Assembly: GCF_032884065.1 (NCBI RefSeq)
Contig: NC_088872.1
Span: 4,526,001-4,590,000, forward strand
From: Artemia franciscana
Lineage: Eukaryota; Arthropoda; Branchiopoda; Anostraca; Artemiidae
DNA: 64,000 nt
Direction: 5' to 3'
Shown here: positions 23,528 to 35,794 of the stretch, in pieces
How positions within the stretch are numbered: the stretch's first letter is position 1
How the letters are laid out: the number at the start of each line of letters is the position of its first letter
The notes under the pieces: generated by a model
What the model saw: the letters and a program-made list of their open reading frames with translations, nothing else
What the model was told of the DNA's origin: nothing
Databases searched by the model: none
Made by a program: the position numbers and the translations under genes

Positions 23528-24395
23528 TAAAAACAAGTTTTTTTTTTAACTGGAAGTGAGGAGTGACATTAAAACTTAAAACGAACAGAAATTATTCTGA
23601 ATATGAAAAGGGCTGTCCCCTCCTCAATGCCCCGCTCTTTACGCTAAAGCTTGGCACTTTCTCACACCTCTACTTTATAAAACAATAAAAAAAAAAATTA
23701 GTGTAAAGAACGGGGCGTTGAGGAGGGGAGAGAAAAAATCCCCCCTGAAAACGTCTGTATGCTTAACAATAACAAAAACAATATGTAAACAATAGGCAAA
23801 GTCCGTAACTTGCAGCCCTTATCCTGGGGACTGTGGGGGATCAAGTCGTCCTCAAAGACTATTAAGTATTTTGACTATGTTGAACAAAATGGCTATCTCG
23901 AAATTTTGATCCGGTGACTTCGGGAAAAAATGAGTGAGGTAGGGGGCCTAGTTACCCTCCAATTTTTTTGGTCACTCGAAAAGGGCACTATAACTTTTAA
24001 TTTCCGTTGGAATGAGCCCTCTCGTGAAATTCTAGGACCACTGGGTCGATACGATCACCCCTGGGGAAAAGTAACAACAAAACAAATAAACATGCATCCG
24101 TGATCTTTCTTTCGTGATCTTTTCAAAAAATACAAAATTCCACATTTCCGCAGATAGGAGCTTGAAACCTCTACAGTGGGGTTCTCTAATACGCTAAATC
24201 TGATGGTGCAATTTTCATTAAAACTTTATGACTTTTATGGGGTGTTTCTGCCTTATTTCAAAAGTAAGGCTAAACTTGATGAAACTTATATATTTAAAAT
24301 CAACATAAAAATAAGGTTCTTTTGATATATCTATTGGTATCAAAATTCCGATTTTAGAGTTTCGTTTACTATTGAGCCGGGTCGCTATTTAATAA
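23528..24395 (-). mobile_element. TAAGGAGCGAC family: core half plus arm A
   Basis: 23528-23725 is a core unit with its left outer arm (GTGAGGAGTGACATTAAAAC) and inner inverted arms (CCCCGCTCTTTACGCTAAAG / TTAGTGTAAAGAACGGGGCG). From 23740 it runs into an arm A in inverse orientation (CACTGGGTCGATACGATCAC, AGATAGGAGCTTGAAAC) and ends at the GAGCCGGGTCGCT terminus at about 24388. The outer right arm of the core is missing. Confidence 0.7.
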
Positions 24396-24399
24396 CTAA

Positions 24400-26155
24400 A
24401 AACATTTACCAAAATCCGAGAAAATTGAACATGGCTAAAAGCCCTTTGTTGAAACAAAAATCACTGGAAATAGGAACAGATCACTACTAGTGACACTTGA
24501 ACAAATGACCAGATTTACAAAAAAGTATCATCGTTTGTGTCAACTATATTTTGAAACTAGATCAAAAGTCATGCCAATAAAGCGTGATTAGGGTGAGTAT
24601 GAATAAACACGAGTCTTAAGTCACTTGAACCTTGCTAATTCATTTCCCATATCAGCATGGAAAATTAAGACTTACAAGTCAATTATAGCAATAGCTATGC
24701 CTTATTTATTACAATTATTCAGTAAAGATCCATGGGGTAATTAATCAATATTATTATTCAGTTATATTTATTATTTGTTCAATTAAATTTATTATATTTA
24801 TTCAATTATATTATTATAATTATTCAATAAAGATCCGTGATTAATGAAATAGTTTTATAAAGGGAGAGAAAAATCAATTTAAGGCACCATTTTAGACTGA
24901 ACACTCATTTGCATGAGGCAAAATTTCCAAATGTTTTAATTTTTGGCTTGATTAAAATTAAAAATGATACTTTTCAAGTAATTCTTAATTTACTCTATGA
25001 CAGATACCAATTTGGAACCCGTTGGGTAGACATTCTCAAAGCATTACAATATTTAAGCTATATATAGTTATTATTCATAACAAACATAAAAGTAGAGCCA
25101 TTATTTTTCAAAATATGTACAATTTCTTAAAAACCCTCATCACTCCACACACATAAGAATTTACTCAACGATACCAGCGTTAAAACACGTAACCACGCAG
25201 CATGGTATGATTACAGACCATTGGTGACTTCACAATTTTTTTTTTGTAAAGCCAACAATGATCGGAGAGTCATGAAAAAGATATTTATTATGCCACAGTT
25301 TTTTATAATAATTAATTTGTTTCTCTTGGAAAAACAAACACTACTCACCAAGTACAAGGGGAATGACCTTCGCTCGGTGAAAAGAAAGGCCATTGTAATT
25401 TAAGACAGTTAGAATTGTCCTCAAAACAATCTAATTTGTGAATTATCTTGAATATGGAGTTGTTGTATGCAGATTCGATTATTTCAGGTCCGAACGTTTT
25501 AATAATTGTAATGTCGCTATTCACTCACTCATGCAACAAACCGTCAACCTTCAGATTTCCGGTTATTTCCGGGGGTTAAGTCTCTAAGTTCGGTCAGCAC
25601 ACGAATTGCGAAAAATATGTTAAGATAGCTGGAGGAGATGCGCACTTTCCCGAAGTCATGATTTTCTCCAATTTGTTACGGGAGATACAATAAAAGGTTT
25701 TTTAATAACCAAGAGAACAGTATAAATTTAGTTTTTCCACTTTTTCAGTGAAAATGCCAAAAAGTATTTTTTTTTTCCAGTCTAGGGGAAGGGATATAAT
25801 TCATCTCATGCCATCCTGATTTGTGCTCCTGGAGAATAGACCATATAGTAGAAAAGATGTAACTTTGAATTGTCTGAAGAACCCAGTAAGATAGGATAAA
25901 ACAGACTAAATCAATAGAGCATACTTGCTGTGTAGGCCTTAAATTTAAGTCTTACAAAGAGTTTCACGTCGCCTTTTTTGAATTGCAGCAGCACATTTAC
26001 TCCAAGCAAGGTAAGTTTAATCAGACTGACCATAACAGAAAAAAAAAAGCAAATTTAAAGGAATAGCATGAACCACACATGAAAACATGGTTTTACAGTC
26101 ACTGTGGCTTTCATACCCGAAGATGCTGAAGATTTGTTGTCAATAGTCACACTGT
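24400..26155. other. No gene supported
   Basis: Overlapping opposite-strand 60-codon frames at 25211-25403 have no motif. A 22-bp segment at about 25988-26009 lies between TTTTGAATTGCAG and GTAAGT, but a 22-bp frame alone is not evidence of an exon. Confidence 0.4.
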
Positions 26156-26160
26156 GAATT

Positions 26161-26361
26161 TTGACGCTTAATTACAGTCTTAAACCACTGCAAATGGGGA
26201 GATTGGATGGTAGCAGAGCAGCAGGATGTAGATACAATTGGCGATTCCTTGTCGATGTGTTTGTACCTCTAGAACCAGAGGAGCAGGAATATACTGAAGC
26301 ACCAAGTACAACAGTACATGAAGCAGCAGACAAGCTTACCTCAACGACGGTTATAAAATGA
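26161..26361 (+). pseudogene. Degraded coding trace, unknown origin
   Basis: This 66-codon frame includes FLVDVFVPLEPEEQEYTEAP and is compositionally protein-like and GC-richer than its flanks. Beyond its stop, another frame is open for about 30 codons, as in a decayed gene. No domain or family is recognisable, and no splice sites clearly bound it. Confidence 0.25.
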
Positions 26362-26729
26362 TATATGGCACGCAGCCTACCTTAAGAGAGGACGTGACCA
26401 AAATTCCCAGAATCGTCGTACGAGGTAGCAAACCAATTCATAGATAGTCCTCAGCATGTTCGACACTTTAAATTCCCAGTTTAAAAAACCAGACACTTAA
26501 CAAAAAAGAATTCATAAATAAAGCCTTGACTGAATGTCCATTCAGACATTGTGACATTTCAGATGATGTGCTTAAAACATAGTTTGCATAAAGTATGTTG
26601 AATACTAAAGTGGAGTTTCTGAGGAAACAGTTGAATCTGCATTTTGATTGTTCACAATATGTTAAACGAAAGGGTTTGGCTGGAAAAGCTTTTATAAAGT
26701 ATACAGGATATGGTTTGAGGGTACTCCTA

Positions 26730-27420
26730 TGATATACCCCAACTTAATATTTGGTATTTGTTTGATACACCCCCTGCCGCTCAAGAAGTGAACTTAGGTT
26801 AATCCTACTAAAATATACCTCATTTGGTAAAAATATAATACTTTTGAAACAAATTTGGGCTATATAGTTGTACATTAGGGGGTGGGGGTAAAACATAGCG
26901 GGTCTGCATGCAAAATGTGTTAGTTACAATTATTTTCCTTGTCTTTTATTACGTTAAGTTGAGAGAAACCGGTTTACAGTGCGTCTATGCATGAGCGGTA
27001 GGGGGTATATCATACCAGTGTCTAATATTCTTCATCTAAGAATAATCTGCTTCTCTGATGCTCAACTCTAATGAAATATGCCTAATTTTGATAAAAATGT
27101 AGTATTTTAGAATCGAAATTTGGGCTATATATTTGTACACTAGGGGGGGGGAATAAATTTTAGTGGGTCTGCATGTCCAATTTGTTAAGTACAGTTATTC
27201 TGCATATTATGAAGTAAGAATTGTTTTCCAAATTCACACTGTCCAAATACTTTTCCCCCACCCCTAATGTGCAAATATATATCCCAAAGTATATATTTTT
27301 CATCTATTCTGTCACTTCTATTTGTCTTGTCTCATGCTAAGATGAAAGAAACGAACGAGAAAAAAACCGGTTCTACAATGCGTCAAAGGATGAAAAATTT
27401 GAGTGGTCGGGGCTATCCGG
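26730..27420 (+). repeat. Fold-back repeat 'TTTGGGCTATAT', two tandem copies
   Basis: TTTGGGCTATATAGTTGTAC at about 26858 and TTTGGGCTATATATTTGTAC at about 27119 start two successive copies. The second is matched in inverse by CCTAATGTGCAAATATATAT at about 27269. AACCGGTTTACAGTGCGTC and AACCGGTTCTACAATGCGTC close the two copies. Noncoding. Confidence 0.7.
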
Positions 27421-27778
27421 GCTGCAGTGGTAACTAGCAAACTAGCAAGAGACGATCGAGACAATATTGACAAAGAGCATGCTGGCGCGGGTGAAATTCC
27501 ATAAAATTTTTAATATAAGGGGGTAAATTATAATATAAGGGGGTTTATATTAAAATATATAAACATATATATATAAAAATAACATATATAAAAATAAAAA
27601 AAATTACATATTTTCTAAGATTTCTGGGAAAGTATGTGTGGGCTTTTAGTTTTCTATCATTTAATCTGATCTCTTATCCAAGCCTCACAAGTTATTGCAA
27701 GACAAACCAAACAATTTCAATAGTTTGGCCACACAGAGTAAAAACAGTTATAATCAGCGAGATAGGGTGATCCTTTAA

Positions 27779-30030
27779 CCCTATAGAGACAACTGCTGTA
27801 GAAAAACAACACTGTACTCTTTGAACTTAGACTGACATCTTGCCGTAAAAAATATTGCTTTTAGCAACATCTTTCGATTTGCTGAAAGGTGGTAGTCGAT
27901 TGATGCCTCCGGGGAGCTGCTGTGTGACGCCTGGCCCATAGTGACTAAACCAAAGGATAAGAAAAACAAATGAAAAGGTAGGCGATTTCTAAGCCAGAAA
28001 TTGGAAACAAAATGAAAAGGTAGGATATTCCTTGTATGTCATATGTGTATAAAATATATACAATTTAGAATTACTGTTTTTGAAATTCACAAAGTCTGCA
28101 AGAATTTGGATCAGTAGCAAGATACATTTCCTCATGTTGTAAAAATACAACATTAGACGATCGTAGCTCAGAATTGTGAAACGAATAACGCGTACCAAAA
28201 ATGCTTATGCGATAATAAACAAAAGATATTGTTTGTCTTAGGCTTGTGGTTATTAGTACTATAGACCAGCGTATCCGTAGGAATAATCTATATTATATTT
28301 TAGAAGTTAAATATTTTTTGTTTTCTTTCTAGATGGCGGAATCTTACGACAGACTAAGAAAACGAGCTCAAAATCGCCGAATTGATGCAGAAGAGGCCGC
28401 CAAGTATATTTTTGACATTCCAAAAGACATGTTGTCGGACTTGTCTGACGATGATGATGACGATGATCCAGACTTCCTGTCTCCAGAAGATCTTACCGAT
28501 GATCCAGATGAAGACTTGTTGCCTCTACTGGACAATCCCCACTTCTTTTTAGAACAGGATGCCGTGGAGGCTAACACTGAGCCCAGCGACGATTACCCGG
28601 TGGAAACTCCACCCTCCAGTCAGCAACAGCAAACTCCACTGAAATACTTCCAAACATTCTTTGAAGATGAACTTCTTGAGCTGATAGTTGAACAAAGTGA
28701 CCTTTTTGCACTTCAAACTGAGGGATGCAACCTCTGACTCACTGTTGAAGAGCTAAAAGTTTTCATGAGCATTATTCTATTATTGGAAGTGATAAGAGTT
28801 CCCTATTATCGAATGCACTGGGAAGTAGCTACCAGATACCCAAAAATTGACTCCTTTCAAGGGGCGAAGCACCATGAGAGCTGGTGTGTCAGGTTTTGTA
28901 CATGATTTTGAAGTTTATCAAGGGAAGGGCACTCTTGTTGAAGATGATATATAGCCAGATCTTGGAGTCAGAGGCAATATAGTTTTACATCTGATAAGTA
29001 CCTTGCCAGAGAAAATGAAGAACAAGATTTGTTTTGACAACTGGTTTTCAAACTTGAAACTAATGAGTTTTCTCAAAATCAAAGGATTCCCTTGTATTGG
29101 TACGTTGAACAAAGCACGACTGAAGGGCTACCCGCTCCTCACAGATGGTAAAATGAAAAAACGAGAGAGAGGAACTTTAGATTACAGGACTGACATTCAT
29201 TCCGGCGTTATTGTAGTGAAATGGTTAGATAACAGCACGGTTTGCTTGGCTTCGACGTATGCAGGGATAACACCACAGGATACATGCAGACGCTGGAACG
29301 TCAAGGATAAATTCAGGGTTAAAGTTTCAAGGCCAGCCATTGTTTATGGGTACAACCGTCATATGGGTGGCGTAGATTTAGCGGGCATGCTAGTGGAGAT
29401 GTGCCGAACTCATCTTCGGGCACGAAAATGGTATATGAGAATCTTCTGGTGGCTTATTGACACAGAAGTCTGCAATAGCTGGCTTCTTTTCATGTCAGAC
29501 GTCAAAGCGCTGACTTTTAGGAGAGACGAACCGATAATCTTGAGAACCTTCAGGTCTGAAGCTGCTGCAGGGTTGTATGCCTCGGCGCGTGTGATGCCCC
29601 AGCTTAAACGTGGTAGACCATCCGCAGATGTCGAAGCAAGTCCCAGCCCCGTTCGAAGTTGCAACCGAATAAGACCGGCAATATCTGCTCAAGCCGCTGG
29701 ACTTGATTACTGTCCAAAAAAGACTGACAAGCAGAGCCGCTGCAAAGAATGCAAATCAGAATATACCACCTTTGAATGCGAAAAATGTGACTTTCCACTG
29801 TGCCTTACTGCCAAAAGCAGTTGTTTTAAAGCCTTTCACAGCAAGTGAAAGTGTCTCTTTTTCATATGCTTGAGAGGCTAATGTTGTATTTTTACAACAT
29901 GGTCAATAATTGACAATTTTGAATAAATCATGCAAAGAAAAGTTTTTTTGTCAATAGTCTGACCTAAAGATCACATGGGAAGCGTTGTAGATTTTTCCTG
30001 GTAATCGTTCTTATAGTGGCCTGTCAAGGG
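27779..30030 (+). mobile_element. piggyBac-like element 1, TTAA-flanked
   Basis: TTAA occurs at 27775-27778 and again at 30031-30034, directly outside ends that read CCCTATAGAGACAAC (left) and, inverted, CCCTTGACAGGCCAC (right). TTAA duplication with CCC-starting termini is diagnostic of piggyBac insertion. The element is 2252 bp and contains one transposase-derived region. Near each end lies a 20-bp palindrome (ATGTTGTAAAAATACAACAT at 28134-28153; its inverse form at 29881-29900). It lies in the putative 21.8-kb intron of the minus-strand host gene, in the opposite orientation. Confidence 0.85.
28333..29848 (+). pseudogene. piggyBac transposase, internally deleted
   Basis: 28333-28737 encodes an acidic N-terminal region (DLSDDDDDDDPDFLSPEDL) ending at a TGA. 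The same frame continues after it with LTVEELKVFMSIILLLEVIR and VATRYPKI, the piggyBac N-terminal helical part. The homology then jumps to FKGRSTMRAGVSGFVHDFEV in another frame. This skips the segment that should carry the first catalytic Asp (the V-D-E-Q box), about 100 residues in relatives. 29003-29848 holds CFDNWFSN (second Asp), YNRHMGGVDLAG (third Asp) and a Cys-rich C-terminus (CKECKSEYTTFECEKCDFPL). A stop also falls before CFDNW. So it is inactive. TTTCTTTCTAG directly before the ATG suggests a 5'-UTR intron. Confidence 0.85.
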
Positions 30031-30069
30031 TTAAGGTATCGAATCCTCTTAAACCGTAGTTACTAAACT

Positions 30070-30345
30070 TTTTCACCGCTCTTTACGCTAAAGTTTGACT
30101 TTTTTCAATGCCCCGCTCTTTACGCTAAAGTTTGACTTTCTTCAATGCCCCACTCTTTCCGCTAAAGTTTGACTTTTTCTCACAGCTCTTTTAAAACAAT
30201 AAAACATAATACTTTTTAAAACACTTTAGCGTAAAGAGTGGGGCATTGAGGAGGGGATTGCCCTTTCATATATGGAATAATTTCTGTTCGTTTTAAGTTC
30301 TAATGTCGCTCCTTACTTTCAGTTAAAAAAACTTGTTTTTTTTAT
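30070..30345. mobile_element. TAAGGAGCGAC core unit with triplicated inner arm
   Basis: The right half is complete (TTTAGCGTAAAGAGTGGGGC to TCTAATGTCGCTCCTTACTT). On the left, instead of a single inner arm, CGCTCTTTACGCTAAAGTTT recurs three times at about 30077, 30114 and 30151 with a period near 37 bp, and the outer left arm is missing. Confidence 0.75.
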
Positions 30346-30720
30346 TTAATTGAAGAAAAAGTAGAACATGTATTATTTGAATGTCTAATGTATGGGTGTC
30401 TTAGGTTGAATCTAAGTTTAAATCTGAGTTACTATTATTATGATATCCCTTGTTCATTAAGTACTATATGGCATAATAGTGACATTTGAAAATTGCTTAT
30501 AGTTATATTTTGCAAACTATGCGTTTTAACGTTTAATTGTTCATTCAATTTAACTGATAAATGGCGTATTTAGTTGTCCATTATTTTTTTTAATTCAATT
30601 TTCTTTTTCTCATTCATTTTGTGTATCTTGGTAGTTTGTATTGATTTATTTTAGGCGAATACTTCTTTTGTCGGTTTAATTGCTCAATAAATTTATTCAT
30701 ACATGGTTTGAATGTTTTTA
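30346..30720 (+). mobile_element. LINE C-terminal fragment
   Basis: The first 46 codons read EEKVEHVLFECLMYGCLRLN and end IWHNSDI. E-H-x-x-x-x-C followed by Y-x-x-x-R is the distal half of the CCHC knuckle that closes many Jockey/CR1/R1 ORF2 proteins. The T-rich sequence to about 30720, including AATAAA, may be the 3' UTR. The 5' end abuts the fold-back unit. Confidence 0.45.
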
Positions 30721-30862
30721 CAAACGAAGAAATAAAAACAAGGGTGAAAATTAGGTATTGATGTTGGCGGTTTTCGGTGTTGCCAAATCTAGTGTAGGTG
30801 ACGTACGATAATTTTACAAGCATTAGTCTTGGTTTTCCGAGCAACAGTCGAACTGCCAGTGA

Positions 30863-30983
<121 letters not shown>

Positions 30984-30984
30984 T

Positions 30985-32786
30985 AAATAGAAGCAAAAAC
31001 GTGGTATTCATACACTATATCAGTTCATTGCCAGGGTCTATTAAATCATTTAAAACTTAGTTGGAAAAGTGATTCCCTCTTAGTAGAAGACATTTTTTTA
31101 TAAAAGATACAAATATATATATTTTAAAATTTACTAGGGCAATTTTTTATTTTCTTATGATCTTTTTATTGTTACTTTGATATTACTTTAAACTACTAAT
31201 GCCTGTTATGACATGTTTTTATCATTTTTATTTACTTATTTCATTTATTATGCTCAAGCTCATATTTGAGCTCAGAGCCCCCCTCTTCTGTGTATCATTC
31301 TGATTGCATATATCTTTCTTTTTTTTCACACTCCTTAACAAAAATGGGCAACTAAGTCTATTTTTCACGCAAGTTCTTAGGCATTTATTTTAGGGAAAGA
31401 AATATAAATTTGGAACAAAAATAACCAAGGCCAAATAGTTTTAAAATGCTCTAGGTTGGTATATTTTTGGAATCTCATCTGAGAAATAACATAAGTAATC
31501 AAATCTAATTTTTCTGCAATCTTTTGTAAGGAATAACAGCTAAATCGAAAGAAAAAGGTATTTTTAACTATTTGTAAACAGTAGTTAACTTTAAAAACTG
31601 TTTGACTTGAAAGATGATTTAACTGTAGAAAAAACTAATTATATTTTAAAAAGACTATAAGTAAGCAACAACAGAAAACCCATTTTTTAATCATGAAAAC
31701 TATTTTATTTTGGCGGAACGTAGGCTAATTTGTTCATAAGATCTGAAGAAAGTAAAGAGAGTAAAGAAAGTTCACTTTCTAAAGAAAGTGAAGAAAGTAA
31801 AGTAGTAGAAAGTAAAGCCAATTAAGCTTAAAATATTTACAGAAGATAGATAATTACTTATAGGTATTGCCATACATTTAAGACGATTGGTGTAAAATTA
31901 AACGTAGAAGCAATAAATGACACTGACTGATTTTGGAAAATATGACGCATTTGATTTTATTGTTGTATATAGTCATATAGCTCCAGTGACTGGCCTCCCT
32001 TGTGCCCGGGTGAAAATCTTCCTTAGCACCCCTCCCTTTATCCCAAAAGTTTTCAGGTTAAATTCTTACAAAATTCTCGTTTACTCACAAAATTCGAATA
32101 CAAAATATTAAAAAGAAATCCTTAAATAACTAAATTCAGTCCATTTACTTTGATTTTCGAGGAATGGTGATGAAGATATGGAGAAAATGAGAACTTCAAA
32201 TTCAATTTCCTTCTTGCCGCCAAGTGTGCCTTCTACTTTATTTTAGTAAAAAACTTTGAAAATTATAAAATGATTAGAACCTTTAGATTACTTATTTGAA
32301 ATTTGGCACCCCTAAAATTTGTGCACCCAGGGCAAGTGCCCCTTCTGCTTTTTTCCTCTCATACCTAAAGCTAATCGACCAAGCATCTAACGAAGTCCGC
32401 TTAATCATTTGGTGAGGGATAATTTGTTGTTTTTTTTCTTATTTTTAGTTATTCTGTAATCTTAGTTGCCAAGGAACTTAGTTTATACCTGACGGAAAGT
32501 GGAAAGCCATTAGCTGATGCTTAGTATTTTCGGGTCTATTTTTGTTCATTTACGGTTAAAATCGATGGGGGTGAATTAGGGAGATTGAAGGACAAAGGAA
32601 ACATCTTGTATCTATTATGATAATTGTATTGTTCAGAAAAAAGAGAACTTAATTGTAGAAATGTTGTGACTCAAAAACTGCTCGTTCTTTCTATTGGCTT
32701 AAAATTTCATACAATAGAGCCAATCCGATTTTTCGTTCTCTTTACTCGCTCAACAGTTCATATATCAACAAGGGCTAAGAACTCAT
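30985..32786. other. No gene; GAAAGTAAA repeat at 31745-31815
   Basis: 31745-31815 is a purine-rich run of GAAAGTAAA words with a small inverted element AGAAAGTTCACTTTCT. At 32310-32345 a GCACCCAGGGCAAGTGCCCC phrase is a dispersed-repeat remnant also seen inverted near 38315. Nothing coding is supported. Confidence 0.45.
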
Positions 32787-34872
32787 ATGGCACTTGTGAC
32801 GAGGCAAGAAGAGCTAAGAGCCAAGAGCTCGTATGGTATGAGCTCTAACAAAATTCTAAGAATCAACAGATTGATTTAAAAGGAAAATTAGAGGCTTAAT
32901 GCCGGTCGTGAAAATAAGAGCTCTGAGTCACGATTTCCTTCTAAAATATCAAAATTCATTAAGATCCGATCACCCACACGTAAGTTATAAATACTTCATT
33001 TTTTCTAATTTTTCATCTCCCTTTAACCCCTCCCCCCAACTCCCCCAAAGAGATCGAATCCAGTACGGTTACGTCAATAACGTATCTACGACATTTGCTT
33101 ATTCCATCCACCAAGCTTCATCCCGATTCCTCAACTCTAAGCGTTTTCCAAGATTTCCGATTTCCCCCTCCAACTCCCCCAATGTCAACAGATCTGGTCG
33201 GGATTTGAAATAAGAGCTCTGAGACAAGAATTCTTTCTAGATATCAAATTCCATTAAGATCCGGTCTCCCTTTCTTAAGTTAAAAATACCTGAATTTTTC
33301 TAGTTTTCCAAATTAACACCCCCAGCTCCTCCAAAGAGAACGTATCCGTTCCAATTATATCAATCACGTATCTGGAACTCGTGCTCATTCTTCCTATCAA
33401 GTTTCATTGCTCATTGCTCATTGCTGGAACTCGTGCTCATTCTTCCTATCAAGTTTCATCCCGATCTCTTCACTCTAAGCGTTTTCAAAGATTTCTGTTT
33501 CCCTCCTCTAACCCCCTATGTCCCCGGATTCAATTCAAGTCGAAAATGAAGCATCTGAGTCATTAGGATCCTTCTATATATCAAGTTTCATTAAGATCCG
33601 ATCACTTACTCGTAAGATAAAAATACCCCAATTTTCAAGATTTCCAAGAATTCCGGTTTCCCCCTCCAACTCTCCCCAATGTCACAGGATCTGATCGGAA
33701 TTTAAAATAAGAGCTTTAAAGCACAAGATCCTTCAAAATATCAAATTTCATTAAGATCTGATCACCCGTTCGTAAGTTAAAAATACCTCATTTTTCCGAA
33801 TTACTCCCCCCCCCACTCCACCAAAGAGAACGGATCCGGTCCAGTTATGTCAGTCAAGTATCTTAGACTTGTTTTATTCTTCCCATCCAGTTTCATCCTG
33901 ATATCTCCGCTTTAAGTATTTTCTAAGATTTCCGCCCCCCCCAACTGCCCCCAACAATTGAGATTTAAAATAACCAGATCTGAGTTACGAGGTCCTTCTA
34001 AATATGAAGTTTCATGAAGATCCGATCGCTCCTTAGTAAGTTAAAAATAAGTCATTTTTTCTAATTTTTTAGAATTGAACCTCCCCCCTCCCCAATAGAG
34101 CGGATCCGTACCAATTATGTCAACCCCGTATCTAAGAATTCTGCTTATTTTTCCCACCAAGCTTCATCCCGATCCCTCCACTCGAAGCGGGTTTCATGAT
34201 TTTAGGTTCCCCCCTCCACACTCCCCCGATGTCATCAGATCTGGTCAGGATTTAAAATGAGAGCTTTCAGACACGATATCCTTCTAAATATCAAATTTCA
34301 TTGAGACCTGATCACCCTTTCGTAAGTTAAAGATACCTCATTTTTTTAATTTTTCAGAATTAACCCCCCCCCCCCCCCAACAACCTCAAAGAGAGTGGAT
34401 CCGTTCTGGCTATATCAATCATGTATCTAGGACTTGTGCTTATTTTTCCCACCACGTTTCGTCCCGATCCCTCCACTTTAAGTATTTTCCAAGATTTTAG
34501 GTTTCCCCCTCCCAACCCCCCCCCCCCACCAATGTCACCAGATTCTGTCGGGATTTGAAATAAGAGCCCTGAGACACGATATCCTTCCAAACATCAAATT
34601 TCATTAAGATCTGATCCACCGTTCATAAGTTAAAATACTTCATTTTTTCTATTTTTTTGTATTAACCGGCCCCCCATTCCCCCCAGATGGTCAAATCGGG
34701 AAAATGACTATTTCTAATTTAATCTGGTCCGGTCCCTGATACGCCTGCCAAATTTCATCGTCCTAGCTTACCTGGAAGTGCCTAAAGTAGCAAAACCGGG
34801 ACCGACAGACAGACAGACAGACCGACAGAATTTGCGATGGCTATGTGTCACTTGGTTAATACCAAATGCCAT
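32787..34872 (-). mobile_element. Satellite-bearing repeat element, copy 2 (inverted)
   Basis: Reverse-complement copy of the element at 18257. Its TTGGT-hairpin end with GACCGACAGACAGACAGACA lies at 34790-34872 and its ATGGCACTTG end at 32787. Units of about 290-300 bp recur with TTGAAATAAGAGCTCTGAGA-type landmarks near 32905, 33195, 33685, 33960, 34240 and 34545. One region (33372-33459) shows a 36-bp local duplication (TGGAACTCGTGCTCATTCTT). Runs of C up to about 11 bp occur. Noncoding. Confidence 0.75.
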
Positions 34873-35457
34873 AAAAACAGGTAAAAAGGCATGGTCATTT
34901 TGCTCCCGTGGATGACGCGCGGTTAAGAAATAATAAGACTGGTTAGCAAAAGCCGACAAAACGTCATAAAAATATAACTTCATAATCATCATAAACATTA
35001 TTAAAATCAACCGAACTTTCTGACAGAGAATTATAGGACATTAATCTAAATTTTTTACTTTTTAAGTTGATTTTTAGTTGTTGAGGGCTCTGGACCGCAA
35101 CCACAAAATAGAGTTTTGGAATCGACATTTCCAAAATTTTTTTTATCCTTTGACGCTATATGAAACTCACAAAACAAAGTCAAACAACAAAGTTTTATTT
35201 TGATAAAATTTTTCAAAAATTTGATATGGCCTTGATACCTTAGTTTAAGAGATGACATTGAAAATTCGAAGCCCAAAAATAAAAAATGGTGATTTAATCA
35301 TATTTTTTTTGTTAGGTTCATTATCTATAGCTGATTAAAAAATAAAGACAGAGTAAACGAGTAAACGTTAGCATTAGGCGAAATCACTACTTGAATCAAG
35401 CGATTCTTGGTGTCAGTAACATATCATTGGTAACCAAACGAATGAGCCGTTGAAAAG
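34873..35457. other. No gene seen
   Basis: Frames at 34768-35010 and 35055-35276 (minus) are partly repeat-derived and have no motif. Nothing else was noticed. Confidence 0.4.
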
Positions 35458-35472
35458 CTCAACATAACAGCG

Positions 35473-35780
35473 TCACGACATGCAGCTACAAGATCATATC
35501 TTTCTTGTTTCTATGGAGAAGATCCAAATTGCATCTATTGTGGTCAGATAGAGACCTTAGCACACCTCATCATCCATTGTGTCGGCACAGAATGTTACAG
35601 GACAGACATTAGAAGGTTTATGAGAGAACATCGAATAAAACTATGTGAAGAATTACTCGGAGGAGCATTAACTGAAGAACAATCGGTTGAAAGTATAAAT
35701 TTAGTTTGTGAATTTTTGAGATTGATTGATAGAAAAAGAACGTTGTAAACTGTCGTCTTTCGGCGATTCACTTCACTTCA
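35473..35780 (+). mobile_element. 5'-truncated LINE insertion with 14-bp TSD
   Basis: CTCAACATAACAGC occurs at 35458-35471 and again at 35781-35794. The insert between them is open from its first base for 91 codons to TAA at 35746-35748. It contains CIYCGQIETLAHLIIHC, a C-x2-C-x7-H-x4-C knuckle typical of the C-terminus of non-LTR retrotransposon ORF2. After a short 3' UTR it ends in CACTTCACTTCACT, a microsatellite-like tail. Exact duplication and an unbroken frame suggest a fairly young, 5'-truncated target-primed insertion. Confidence 0.8.
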
Positions 35781-35794
35781 CTCAACATAACAGC

